A DNA stretch of 64,000 bases from JAJTHC01 sp044358835 (lineage in GTDB: Bacteria; Cyanobacteriota; Vampirovibrionia; Vampirovibrionales; JAJTHC01), in contig JBIKNF010000003.1 in NCBI GenBank assembly GCA_044358835.1, positions 114,315 through 178,314 on the forward strand, read 5' to 3'. Within the stretch, counting starts at the first letter, position 1; every line of letters begins with the position of its first letter. The notes under the pieces are model-generated. The model was not told the DNA's origin, did not search any database, and saw only the letters and a program-made list of their open reading frames with translations. Below, piece by piece: positions 26,145 to 34,047 of the stretch. The position numbers and the translations under genes were made by a program.

Positions 26145-26185
26145 AAAAAGGGGGAGTCCCCAAGTGTTCGAGACTTGAAGACTCC
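26145..26185 (-). terminator. Terminator of the small hydrophobic peptide gene
   Basis: Reading leftward, a 13-bp stem starting GGAGTC (with two G-U pairs) and a 7-base loop is followed by five T. It begins 12 bases after the peptide stop codon. Confidence 0.7.
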
Positions 26186-26196
26186 ACGCTATCTTC

Positions 26197-26256
26197 TTAG
26201 CTTTTTAAGACTAATAAGAAGATTATCAGCAGAAGTAGTGTTTCTGATGTAATCAT
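26197..26256 (-). CDS. Small hydrophobic peptide, candidate type I toxin
   Basis: Reading leftward from ATG 26256 the 19-residue product is MITSETLLLLIIFLLVLKS: a short polar start, a stretch of about 11 Leu/Ile/Val/Phe, and a Lys-Ser end, enough for one membrane span. The ribosome site is nearly perfect, GGAGGTGA, 6 bases before the ATG, stronger than for most genes in the window. A TATATA (26297-26302) is placed for a start near 26290, and an intrinsic terminator follows, so the mRNA would be about 145 nt. An antisense promoter lies on the other strand. Size, composition and layout match type I toxins such as the Ibs and Fst-like groups, without sequence identity that I can claim. A leader peptide or chance ORF are alternatives. 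Confidence 0.55.
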   Translation of the reverse strand: MITSETLLLLIIFLLVLKS

Positions 26257-26380
26257 TTTAGCTCACCTCCTTTCTGTTACAGAATGGGGGTGTTGCTATA
26301 TAAGCAACCCTTTAAAGGTTTTTATTAGGCTAGCATAAAGTACCCATCGCTACAAGTTCTATGTCCTTGTGCGTTTGAGG

Positions 26381-26386
26381 TATAAT
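26381..26386 (+). promoter_or_regulatory. -10 box of ffh
   Basis: A perfect TATAAT 31 bases before the ffh ATG; no good -35 hexamer is visible. Confidence 0.5.
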
Positions 26387-26416
26387 AAATCCCAATTGAT
26401 CAAAAAGGATTTAAAT

Positions 26417-28057
26417 ATGTTTGACACCCTAAGTAGCTCGCTCACGGGCATGAGTTCACTGTTTAAAGGCTCGGCCAAAACCCTTGACGAATCCGCCGTG
26501 CAAGACGCCTGCCAAGTCCTGCGAAACGCCTTGTTGGAAGCGGATGTGAGCTTTCGAGTGGCTCGACAATTCGTCAAACGGGTGCGTGAAAAAGCGTTGA
26601 GCTCAACGCAACTCGACGGGTGGGACGCTGAAGATCAGTTCATGGGGCTGATGCACCAAGAACTCCGAGACCTGCTTGGGGATGCCCAAAGCCCGATTAA
26701 CGCCGTGTGTGAAGAAAAACGAGACAGTTTTACGCCTGAAAATCCAGCCATTATCTTCATGTGTGGCTTGCAAGGGGCGGGCAAAACCACCACAGCCGCC
26801 AAGTTGGCGTTGTGGCTAAAATCGCAAGACGACTTACCCTCTCCCTTAGGCTCATCTTCCTTAGAAAAATTGCAGGGTGAGGAAAACACCTGCCTTCCCC
26901 CTGAAAATCCAAGTATCGTTCCCTTTCTGATCGCGGCGGACACCGTACGCCCTGCGGCGATGCAACAGCTCGCCATCTTGGGTGAACGCCTCGGCATTGG
27001 CGTGTACACGAACGAATCTGCCACTTCGATGCTTGAGGTCGTCGCCCAAGGCCTTGAACACGCAAAAGAAGTAGGAGCCACGCATATTATTGTCGACACC
27101 GCTGGGCGTTTACAAGCTGACACCCAAACCATGGCGGACTTGCTGATTTTAAAGCATCGCCACAAACCCACCGATGTATTGCTGGTGGTGGATGCCATGA
27201 TCGGGCAAGAATCGGTGAATGTGGTGGAAGCTTTTCACCTGCAAATCGGCGTCACAGGCTGTGTTCTTTCTAAAATGGACGGCGACACCAAGGGCGGTGC
27301 CATGTTGTCTATTCGCGAAGCCACGGGCATTGCGATTCAGTTTTTAGGCACCGGCGAAACCCCCAACGATTTGGAGCCGTTTCACCCTGATCGCATGGCG
27401 CAACGGCTCATGGGCATGGGGGATTTAGCCACCTTGTTTGAAAAGGCCATGGCATCTCACCAAGAAGCAAGCCTGGCAAGCGTTATGGCGCGTGTGATGA
27501 ACGGCGAGTTGAACTTTCGGGACTACCTCAACGTGCAAGAAGGCATTCAGAAAATGGGGGGTATGGGGACGATTTTGGCGATGCTCCCCATGATGCAGAT
27601 GAACGCCCAAGACCGCCACAGCGCAGGGACGGATCACAAGCAGAAGTGGCGTCAGTGGAAGGCGTTGCTGGCTTCGATGAATGCCCAAGAAGTCCAGAAC
27701 CCAAGCCTCGTGCTGGATTCGGCGAGTCGGCAAGCCCGTTTGTTTAGGGGGGCAGGGATTTCGGCTGAAATGGGGCAGGCACTGCTGGGAGAGTTTTCGC
27801 ATATTTTTCAGATGGCGCAAGGGTTTAAGGCCTTTTCAGGCTTCTTTGGCGGATCTTCTAACGATGAAGCTCAAACGCTTGATGCGCTTGCGTCTTCGCC
27901 AGAAGAGGCCGTGGATCCTGAAGATCCGATGGGGTGGGGGGACTTTTTTGGGTCTTTTGCGGAAGAGGAGGTGACGCTTCCCGCGACGCCTGTGGGCAAA
28001 TCGCATTCAAAACCCGCCAAACCAAAATGGAAGTCGCCTTTTCCGTGGGGGGCGTAG
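26417..28057 (+). CDS. ffh: Signal recognition particle protein Ffh
   Basis: Ffh binds 4.5S RNA and signal sequences of nascent membrane proteins. The 546-residue product has the N domain, then the GTPase G domain with GLQGAGKTT (117-125), ADTVRPAA, VDTAGRL and LSKMDGDTKGG, and a Met-rich M domain (MGGMGTILAMLPMMQM...). It is about 100 residues longer than usual: about 30 extra residues (near 137-167, Pro/Ser/Glu-rich) split the G domain just before AADTVRPAA, and a C-terminal acidic/Pro-rich tail is added. ATG 26417 is preceded by AAAAAGGA 7 bases upstream. Confidence 0.95.
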   Translation: MFDTLSSSLTGMSSLFKGSAKTLDESAVQDACQVLRNALLEADVSFRVARQFVKRVREKALSSTQLDGWDAEDQFMGLMHQELRDLLGDAQSPINAVCEEKRDSFTPENPAIIFMCGLQGAGKTTTAAKLALWLKSQDDLPSPLGSSSLEKLQGEENTCLPPENPSIVPFLIAADTVRPAAMQQLAILGERLGIGVYTNESATSMLEVVAQGLEHAKEVGATHIIVDTAGRLQADTQTMADLLILKHRHKPTDVLLVVDAMIGQESVNVVEAFHLQIGVTGCVLSKMDGDTKGGAMLSIREATGIAIQFLGTGETPNDLEPFHPDRMAQRLMGMGDLATLFEKAMASHQEASLASVMARVMNGELNFRDYLNVQEGIQKMGGMGTILAMLPMMQMNAQDRHSAGTDHKQKWRQWKALLASMNAQEVQNPSLVLDSASRQARLFRGAGISAEMGQALLGEFSHIFQMAQGFKAFSGFFGGSSNDEAQTLDALASSPEEAVDPEDPMGWGDFFGSFAEEEVTLPATPVGKSHSKPAKPKWKSPFPWGA

Positions 28058-28067
28058 TGACGCGTTG

Positions 28068-28360
28068 AAGGCTCTAAAGATGTAAAAATGGCCTACTTTT
28101 CGACACACAAAAGTCTGTTTTTTGGCCACGAAAGTCGTTTTTTTGGCCATGAAAGTCTGATTTCTGTCCACGAAAGTCTGTTTTCTGACCACGAAAGTCG
28201 GTTTTCTGGCCACGAAAGTCCGTTTTTTGGCCACGCCAGACTGGTTTTTTGCTCGATTTTCAAGGCGTTTTCTGAGTGTGTGAAGGCCTGTTAAAAAAAG
28301 CCACTCTTTTTCAGTATACCCTATTTTTAAGCCCTTTGCCCAGTGTGTAACCTGCACTAT
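28068..28360 (+). repeat. 21-bp tandem repeat element, copy 2
   Basis: Units start at 28103, 28124, 28145, 28166, 28187, 28208 and 28229, followed by GCTCGATTTTCAAGGCG and the AAAGCCACTCTTTTTCAGTAT block. It begins 11 bp after the ffh stop, in the same orientation as the copies at 570-855 and 49145-49440. Confidence 0.9.
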
Positions 28361-28372
28361 TTTTCACGGCAA

Positions 28373-28381
28373 TGTAACAAT
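28373..28381 (+). promoter_or_regulatory. TGTAACAAT motif upstream of the methyltransferase gene
   Basis: TGTAACAAT in gene orientation about 142 bp before the ATG at 28523. Confidence 0.45.
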
Positions 28382-28391
28382 TTTACACGCC

Positions 28392-28452
28392 GATCAAACA
28401 TGGCAAAGATCAAGCCCTTGATCTTCGGCTGATCTGATCGTACGATCCGATC
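28392..28452 (+). promoter_or_regulatory. GATC cluster and 22-bp palindrome before the restriction-modification genes
   Basis: Seven GATC sites lie in 61 bp (28392, 28408, 28420, 28431, 28436, 28444, 28449). The last four form a near-perfect 22-bp palindrome (28431-28452, centre GTAC, one mismatch between the arms). It sits 70 bp before a methyltransferase gene whose closest known relatives methylate GATC. It may be a methylation-sensitive operator for the operon. Confidence 0.6.
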
Positions 28453-28522
28453 GCTTTTGTGAAGGACTTCTTTCGACACCGCAAGAACGCACCCCCCCTC
28501 AAGCACGGAGCCCCCCCTCACA

Positions 28523-29365
28523 ATGAAAAGCCCCGCCCCCCTCATGCTACTTCACCAAGACGACACACTTAGCCTGCACTTAGGCGATGTGATAGAAACC
28601 CTAGCTCACTTGCCTGAAGCGAGTGTCGATCTTATTTTTGCCGACCCCCCCTATAACTTGAGTAATAACGGCTTTACCTGCCACGCCGGCAAACGCGTCA
28701 GCGTCAACAAAGGCCAGTGGGACAAAAGCCAAGGCGTGCAAGCCGATTTCGACTTTCACCGTGCGTGGATTCAAGCCTGCCACCGCGTGCTAAAACCCAA
28801 CGGCAGCCTATGGATTAGTGGCACCTATCATTCCATTTACGCCTGCGGATTCGCCCTACAACTCGAAGGCTGGCACGTGATTAACGATGTCGCCTGGTTT
28901 AAGCCCAACGCCGCCCCCAACCTCAGTTGCCGTATGTTTACCGCCAGCCATGAAACGCTGATTTGGGCGAGAAAAAGCAAAACCGCCAAGCACACCTTTA
29001 ATTACGACTTAATGAAAAACGGCGTGTGGCATGAAGAAGACTTCATTAAAAAGCCTGAAAAACAAATGCGAAGCGTGTGGGCCAGTGGCACGCCCAAGCC
29101 CCACGAAAAAGCTTACGGTAAACACCCGACGCAAAAGCCTGAACTGCTGTTACGGCGCATTGTGATTGCCAGTAGCCTAAAGGGGGACGTGGTGCTTGAC
29201 CCCTTTTGCGGGAGTGGCACCACAGGGGTAGTCGCCTTACAACACGGACGCTCCTTCATTGGGATTGACCAAAACCGCGAGTATTTGGAAGGGATAGCCT
29301 TGCCCCGATTGCTTAAAGTTCAGCAACAATCTGCCCATATAAAACCAAAGAAGGTAGGGACTTAA
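28523..29365 (+). CDS. Adenine-N6 DNA methyltransferase, DpnA-like
   Basis: A 280-residue beta-class methyltransferase: catalytic DPPYN (41-45) comes first and the SAM-binding DPFCGSGTTG near the C-terminus, followed by FIGIDQNREYL. Long stretches (KGQWDK, PNGSLWISGTYHSIY, PNAAPNLSCRMFTASHETLIWARK, GKHPTQKPELLLRRI) resemble, from memory, M.DpnA, the second methylase of the DpnII system, which methylates GATC, including in single-stranded DNA. The GATC cluster upstream fits that specificity. The next gene, 1 bp after the stop, looks like the partner nuclease. Codon use is GC-richer than the nuclease gene. Confidence 0.88.
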   Translation: MKSPAPLMLLHQDDTLSLHLGDVIETLAHLPEASVDLIFADPPYNLSNNGFTCHAGKRVSVNKGQWDKSQGVQADFDFHRAWIQACHRVLKPNGSLWISGTYHSIYACGFALQLEGWHVINDVAWFKPNAAPNLSCRMFTASHETLIWARKSKTAKHTFNYDLMKNGVWHEEDFIKKPEKQMRSVWASGTPKPHEKAYGKHPTQKPELLLRRIVIASSLKGDVVLDPFCGSGTTGVVALQHGRSFIGIDQNREYLEGIALPRLLKVQQQSAHIKPKKVGT

Positions 29366-29366
29366 C

Positions 29367-29906
29367 ATGAAAAAAGGCGGTACTTCTGGTGGGAATACCA
29401 AAACGGGTCTTCATTTTGAAGAAAAAGTAGATCTGGTTCAAGCTTTTGATAATGTTGAGGGTTATTCTATTCATGAAAAAAATGATAGCTTGTTTGGTGT
29501 TATTTATGACACCAAAGAAGTAGGACTAATTTTTAGAAAACACGCCTTGTATAAGTTCTTAGTAGACAAAGATATCAACTGGAAAGAACGCCTTCAAAAG
29601 AAGCTTTTACCTGATAATGTGTTTTATAATTTTTTGAATCAAACCATTTATATTGTGGAAGTCAAGCATCAACAAGTGACAGGATCCGTTGATGAAAAAC
29701 TCCAGACGTGTGATTTTAAACGCAAGCAATATGTCAAACTGCTTGACGGCTTAAATATAGACGTTGAGTACATTTATGTCTTTAACGACTGGTTTTTAAA
29801 AGATGAGTATAAAGACGTACTTCAGTATATTAAGCTTGAAGGATGCAAGTTTTACTTCAATGAAATCCCCTTAAATAAATTGAGTTTGCCTTATACAGAG
29901 GTTTAG
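29367..29906 (+). CDS. Probable PD-(D/E)XK restriction endonuclease
   Basis: A 179-residue protein beginning MKKGGTSGGNTKTGLHFEEK, a start reminiscent of small type II restriction enzymes. A PD (82-83), 14 intervening residues and EVK (98-100, in TIYIVEVKHQ) form the PD-(D/E)XK active site; a conserved Glu at the N-terminus (EEK) could complete it. The start codon follows the methyltransferase stop by one base, so the pair forms a restriction-modification operon. The sequence does not look like DpnII itself. Composition is clearly more AT-rich than the methyltransferase, suggesting separate origin or recent acquisition. Cleavage site unknown, GATC likely from context. Confidence 0.7.
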   Translation: MKKGGTSGGNTKTGLHFEEKVDLVQAFDNVEGYSIHEKNDSLFGVIYDTKEVGLIFRKHALYKFLVDKDINWKERLQKKLLPDNVFYNFLNQTIYIVEVKHQQVTGSVDEKLQTCDFKRKQYVKLLDGLNIDVEYIYVFNDWFLKDEYKDVLQYIKLEGCKFYFNEIPLNKLSLPYTEV

Positions 29907-29969
29907 ATGCGGGGGTGTCTAATCGTTAACCCTCTCCTGATTTTGGCTTTCTTGCTCCCTTTTAACGCT

Positions 29970-30010
29970 GGTGCTTGGGGGTCTTTGTCCCGCCAAAGAC
30001 TCCCCAAACC
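29970..30010 (+). repeat. Hairpin-forming G-rich repeat region
   Basis: TTGGGGGTCTTTG and CAAAGACTCCCCAA form a long imperfect hairpin, followed by a CGGCTTAAGGGG stretch also seen near 25890 in inverse orientation. The stretch 29907-30472 has no gene, only this, the repeat at 30174-30277 and a promoter. Confidence 0.55.
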
Positions 30011-30173
30011 CCCAAAGCGGCTTAAGGGGCGGCGGGGGGAGGGACGTGTTACGTCCTCCCTCCCCCCAGTATGCCCCCCTTAAGAATCCCCCGTCCCCCC
30101 CTCCCTCCCGTTCCGAACCACGAGTTTTAATAAACGAAGGAACGAGTTGGTTTCTCAACATCTTGCCGACGGC

Positions 30174-30277
30174 GCACTAAATGCGAGGCTTCCGAGACAT
30201 TTTGCCCTGTTCCTTCTCCCTCTGGGAGCACGCCTCGCCGATGGCGGGCTACGCTAGGATGAGGGAAACACCAACTA
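30174..30277 (-). repeat. Dispersed palindromic repeat, copy 2 (inverted)
   Basis: Reverse complement of the repeat at 24783-24883 over about 100 bp, with a small deletion near the CACGCCTCGCC core. Confidence 0.75.
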
Positions 30278-30392
30278 TAAAGGACATCCCAAAACCCTCA
30301 CCCCAACCCTCTCCCCTTAACGGCGACCAAGAAAAGAGGGGGTAAAGCCAACTTGTGCTTTGACCGCCCCCCTTCCTCCGCACAAAAAAAAC

Positions 30393-30423
30393 ATGACGGG
30401 GTTTTATAGAACTGGTGTATAAT
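30393..30423 (+). promoter_or_regulatory. Promoter of gene 30473-31096
   Basis: A perfect TATAAT (30418-30423) preceded by TG, with a weak ATGACG 19 bp upstream. Confidence 0.5.
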
Positions 30424-30472
30424 AACCCTACGCTGATCATCTCCTTACGCTTAACTTAAAGGCTTATTTCTT

Positions 30473-31096
30473 ATGTCTCGTCTCGTCTCTTCTGCCTTGT
30501 TACCGCCTGTTCGCACAGGCGCTCAAGCCCTTCAAACCCAAACGCCCGCCCACACCTCTGCCCAACGCAGTGGCTACCAAGTAGGCCCTTATGATGGCGC
30601 CTACCCCATGATGGGGCGTATGGTGAGCTACCCCAACCCGCATGACGGCTTGGGCTTACGTCTGTTTGGCATGGGCTTGATTCGGCCCTTTATTCAAGCC
30701 ATCAATGGGGGTATTCGCGTGGTGGATTTTGCGACCTCTGGCGTCAACAATGCGTTTGCCACCTTGGCTGGAGCAGGGCTTGTCGCGTTGTTGATTAAGG
30801 CCTTTAAGGATGTAAGCGCCATACGACCAACAGTAGGCCTATTTGCCTTAGGTGCGGCTACTTATTTTGGCTTTAAAACAGTGGTTAAAGCGCTCGACGG
30901 CAGACACACCGAATACGAAGACGGCGATTGGCAATTTCGCCTAGGCACCACCGCCACCTATGGCGTGGGGGCCTATTGCTTGCTTGATTTGTATAAAGGC
31001 ACTAATTTAGGCGCGGCCCTACAAAATGGGTGTAGTAAAGCCAAGGACGGGCTGTTTAATATCCCTAAAACCATTGTAAACGTGTTTAAAAAGTAA
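30473..31096 (+). CDS. Unknown membrane protein
   Basis: The 207-residue product has no recognised domain. The first 45 residues are polar and disordered with Thr/Gln/Ala (TPAHTSAQRSGYQVGPYDGAY), again carrying a QRxG element near residue 34. At least two hydrophobic helices follow (ATLAGAGLVALLIKAF near 99-114 and TVGLFALGAATYFGF near 123-137), plus a weaker third (YGVGAYCLLDLY). The C-terminus is basic. There is no classical signal peptide. It lies upstream of the flagellin gene by 122 bp; a flagellar link is possible but not shown. Confidence 0.65.
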   Translation: MSRLVSSALLPPVRTGAQALQTQTPAHTSAQRSGYQVGPYDGAYPMMGRMVSYPNPHDGLGLRLFGMGLIRPFIQAINGGIRVVDFATSGVNNAFATLAGAGLVALLIKAFKDVSAIRPTVGLFALGAATYFGFKTVVKALDGRHTEYEDGDWQFRLGTTATYGVGAYCLLDLYKGTNLGAALQNGCSKAKDGLFNIPKTIVNVFKK

Positions 31097-31172
31097 CAAG
31101 ACTCCTCTATTTGGGGGAATAGGCTCAAGTTGACAGGGCGATTGGCCGAACCTTTCTTTGGAAAGAGAATAC

Positions 31173-31180
31173 GCCGATTA
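31173..31180 (+). promoter_or_regulatory. Possible flagellar sigma28-type -10 element of flagellin
   Basis: GCCGATTA differs by one base from the sigma28 -10 consensus GCCGATAA and lies 38 bases before the flagellin ATG. The expected TAAA -35 is not clear. Confidence 0.4.
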
Positions 31181-31218
31181 CTGTTGGGCAGTGTTCCTGA
31201 AAAAAGAGAGAGAAACCC

Positions 31219-32118
31219 ATGCCGTTACAATTTATTAATACCAATGCCAATGCCATTCGTTCGTTACAAACGTTGCGGGTCAACATGGCACGAACGGACA
31301 AAGCCGCTCAAGACATCGCCAGCGGGAAGAAAGTCAACCGCAGTTCAGATGACGCCAGTGCCTACGCCATTGGCCAGCGCTTACAGGTTGAAATTCTCAC
31401 CGGCCAACGGGCTGAGCAAAACATTCAAGACGGCCTTTCCATGTTGCAAGTCACCGAAGGAAGCGTCAGTGTGATGAGTGACAACTTACAACGCATTCGC
31501 GAACTGGCGGTGCAAATGGCTAACGACGTAAACAACGCCGAACAACGAACAGGCATTGCCAAAGAAATGCGCGCGTTGTTGGACGATACCAATCGCCTGA
31601 GTGGGGCGTCTCAATTCAACGGTTTAAACGTTTTAGACGGTTCGTTGACCGACGCCAAAGTGCAAATTGCAGGCGGGTCAAATCTGCTCACCAATACCAT
31701 TGACTTGGCAGACGCGTTTGCGCAGTTAGACACTGTTTCCATGGGATTAGAAGGCGTGGTAGCTCCCCCTCGCTGGACGCCCACGACCTTAAACGACATT
31801 TTTGACGGCACCACCACACAACTCAACAGTTCAGAACGGGTGCTTTCTTATTTGGGGGATATTGACAATGCCCTTCAACTCCTGAATACACAACGCTCGT
31901 CCATCGGTGCTTTGAGCGGTCAGTTAGAACGGGCCGGAAGTTTTTCTAGCCTCACGACCTTGAACATGCAGGCGTCTCGCAGTCGTATTATGGACACTGA
32001 CGTGGCCAAAGTTTCGGCAGAATATACGCAGGCCCAAGTGTTACAAAATGCGTCTGTGAGTATTTTACAGCAAGCGAACATCAGTAACCAAGCGGCTTTA
32101 CAGTTGTTAAAAGCCTAG
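31219..32118 (+). CDS. fliC: Flagellin
   Basis: The 299-residue filament subunit has the conserved D0/D1 N-terminus (MPLQFINTNANAIRSLQTL, IASGKKVNRSSDDASAYAIGQRL, QNIQDGLSMLQVTEGSVSVM, LQRIRELAVQMAND) and C-terminus (QANISNQAALQLLKA), with a short variable centre, so it is a small flagellin. AGAGAAACCC precedes the ATG and an intrinsic terminator follows, making it a monocistronic gene. Its secretion is by the flagellar type III system; its cap, FliD, is encoded at 20946-22691. Confidence 0.95.
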   Translation: MPLQFINTNANAIRSLQTLRVNMARTDKAAQDIASGKKVNRSSDDASAYAIGQRLQVEILTGQRAEQNIQDGLSMLQVTEGSVSVMSDNLQRIRELAVQMANDVNNAEQRTGIAKEMRALLDDTNRLSGASQFNGLNVLDGSLTDAKVQIAGGSNLLTNTIDLADAFAQLDTVSMGLEGVVAPPRWTPTTLNDIFDGTTTQLNSSERVLSYLGDIDNALQLLNTQRSSIGALSGQLERAGSFSSLTTLNMQASRSRIMDTDVAKVSAEYTQAQVLQNASVSILQQANISNQAALQLLKA

Positions 32119-32150
32119 TGGATGGGGTGGACTTGTTGTACCCTCAAAAA

Positions 32151-32187
32151 GGGCGTTTCCTCAAAATAGGGGGAAGCGTCCTTTTTT
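32151..32187 (+). terminator. Intrinsic terminator of flagellin
   Basis: GGGCGTTTCC pairs with GGAAGCGTCC (G-U pairs included), then six T. Confidence 0.8.
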
Positions 32188-32239
32188 AACATGCTTGTTT
32201 TATAATAAGAACAGCCCATTCAATAAGGACGCTTTGCCC

Positions 32240-33412
32240 ATGCCTAAACCCCTTAAAACCATTCCCCTGCTTAAACCGTTTCAATCCTACGCGTTGCCCA
32301 CGCCTGAAGCCAAAATCGGAATCCTCTTTTTCAATCTTGGCGGGCCGGATGATCAAGACAGCGTGCAACCCTTCTTGCAAAACCTTTTTAAAGACAACGA
32401 CATCATTCAACTGCCCGTGCCTCAGTGGGTGCAAAACCTTTTTGCCTGGCGTGTTTCACGAAAACGCAAAAAAGAAGCGCAAGAAAATTACGCCAAAATC
32501 GGGGGGGGCTCCCCTATTTTACGGCTGAGCCAAGCCCAAATGCAGTTGGTGCAAGCTCAACTCACCCCAGCCTTTGAAGCCAAGGGGTTTCAAGCCCCCA
32601 AAACCTATTTGGCCATGCGCTATTGGCATCCGTTTTTAGAAGAAGCCTTGGCAGACATTCAGGCGGATGGTATTACGCATTTAATGCTCATGCCGTTGTA
32701 CCCGCATTATTGCTTAGCCACCACGGGTTCTAGCCTGCGTGAGTTTTCTCAAGTGCTTACTCAACCCAAGTGGCAGCCCATGGCTCAGGCCCTTAATGTG
32801 GCCACGGTGTGTAGCTATTATAAGGAAGATCGTTTTTTAGAAGCGGTGGCTTCGACCATTGAAAAAGCGTTTAACGAAAAGGTGTGGAATGCCCCCCGAG
32901 AAGAACGACATGTGGTGTTTTCGGCACACGGTATTCCAAAAGACTACGCCCACAAAAATAAAGACCCCTACCCCACCCAGATTCGTGAATCCTGCGAATT
33001 ATTGATGCAACGTTTTTTCCCCCATAATTCTTGGGAAATTTGCTGGCAAAGTCGCGTGGGGCCCCTAGAATGGTTGAAGCCTTATACCGAAGACTTGGCC
33101 GAAGACTTGGCCCAAGCAGGACGAGACAACGTGCTAATGGTGCCAATTAGTTTTGTGAGCGATCACATTGAAACCCTCTTTGAAATGGACATGCTGTATG
33201 TGCCTGTGGGGGCGAAATACGGCTTAGCTCATTGGCATCGGGCGGAAAGCTTGAATGAACATCCTATTTTTGTGGATTTATTGAGTGAGTTGTGTCTGCG
33301 TTTGTTGGAATCGCCACTGTTGTGCAAGGTACAATTCCCTGCAGATTTGACGGTGGAAAAAGCGCCGAAAATCTGTGCCAGTGTCCATAGTAATCCCCAT
33401 TCATTCGTTTAA
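32240..33412 (+). CDS. hemH: Ferrochelatase
   Basis: HemH inserts ferrous iron into protoporphyrin IX, the last step of haem synthesis. The 390-residue product has KIGILFFNLGGPDDQDSV, GGGSPI, LMPLYPHYCLATTGSS, the catalytic-histidine region VVFSAHGIPKDY, and CWQSRVGPLEWLKPYTED, all typical. An extra C-terminal 30 residues follow. ATG 32240 is preceded by AAGGA; a TATAAT at 32201-32206 just after the flagellin terminator may be its -10 box. Confidence 0.94.
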   Translation: MPKPLKTIPLLKPFQSYALPTPEAKIGILFFNLGGPDDQDSVQPFLQNLFKDNDIIQLPVPQWVQNLFAWRVSRKRKKEAQENYAKIGGGSPILRLSQAQMQLVQAQLTPAFEAKGFQAPKTYLAMRYWHPFLEEALADIQADGITHLMLMPLYPHYCLATTGSSLREFSQVLTQPKWQPMAQALNVATVCSYYKEDRFLEAVASTIEKAFNEKVWNAPREERHVVFSAHGIPKDYAHKNKDPYPTQIRESCELLMQRFFPHNSWEICWQSRVGPLEWLKPYTEDLAEDLAQAGRDNVLMVPISFVSDHIETLFEMDMLYVPVGAKYGLAHWHRAESLNEHPIFVDLLSELCLRLLESPLLCKVQFPADLTVEKAPKICASVHSNPHSFV

Positions 33413-33538
33413 ATGGTATAAACGGTATAAATAGGCGCTGAGGGGGGCGAATTATGCCCCCAACACATTAACCCCAAACCATTAAATCGTGTTAAACTAG
33501 AGCCTAGCGTTCTATTGGTATAAGAGGTAAAAAACCCG

Positions 33539-34006
33539 ATGACCCTGCAACAAAGTTTTGTGGCCCTAAAGCCCGATGCCGTTCAACGCGGCCTAACCGC
33601 CGATATTCTGCATCGTTTTGAACAAAAAGGCTTAAAACTAGTAGCCCTTAAAATGGTGAAAGTCGACGAAGCCTTGGCGGCTCAACATTATGCCGAACAC
33701 ATTGGCAAGGATTTTTACCCCAGTTTGGTGAACTTTATTACCAGTGGCCCCGTGATTGCCATGGTGTGGGAAGGGCGAGATGCCATTGCCGTTTGTCGCC
33801 GTGTCATTGGTAATACGGATCCTGAAAAGGCGGAACCGGGGACCATTCGCTTTGATTTTGGGCAGGCTCCCCAGCGTAACATCATCCACGGCTGCGATTC
33901 GCCTGAAAGCGCCTTGCGTGAAATTGCCCTGTACTTCAAGCCCGAAGAAATTTTAAGTGGCTGGCACCGAGACATTGACAAGTGGATCATCCCTGGGACG
34001 TTGTAA
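33539..34006 (+). CDS. ndk: Nucleoside diphosphate kinase
   Basis: Ndk transfers the gamma-phosphate of ATP to other nucleoside diphosphates. The 155-residue product has QQSFVALKPDAVQRGL, SGPVIAMVWEGRDAI, GTIRFDFG and the active-site histidine in RNIIHGCDSPESA. The C-terminus is slightly longer than in bacterial Ndk. The gene stands between hemH and nadC, in the same direction. AGAGG precedes the ATG. Confidence 0.95.
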   Translation: MTLQQSFVALKPDAVQRGLTADILHRFEQKGLKLVALKMVKVDEALAAQHYAEHIGKDFYPSLVNFITSGPVIAMVWEGRDAIAVCRRVIGNTDPEKAEPGTIRFDFGQAPQRNIIHGCDSPESALREIALYFKPEEILSGWHRDIDKWIIPGTL

Positions 34007-34047
34007 TTGAAGAAAATAGCACAAGTCATTAACGGCAAGGGACGAAG

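Larger units (their letters stand above)
26114..26330 (+). ncRNA. Predicted antisense RNA opposite the small hydrophobic peptide gene
   Basis: A perfect -35 box TTGACA (26114-26119), 17-bp spacer and CACAAT (26137-26142) would start a rightward transcript near 26149. It would run through the complement of the peptide gene's terminator, coding sequence and ribosome site. A stem GTTGCT/AGCAAC (26292-26308) followed by CCTTTAAAGGTTTTT could end it near 26325. The layout, a strong antisense promoter opposite a tiny hydrophobic ORF, is that of type I antitoxin RNAs. The feature spans promoter to presumed 3' end. Confidence 0.45.

Noticed and set aside
29367..29906. DpnII or MboI-type nuclease
   Set aside because: Length and sequence do not match the DpnII protein as I know it; only the PD-(D/E)XK motif is supported.
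31095..31104. TAACAAG at the end of gene 30473-31096 as a TGTAACAAT site for flagellin
   Set aside because: It overlaps the stop codon and lacks the leading TG; a sigma28-like element explains the region better.
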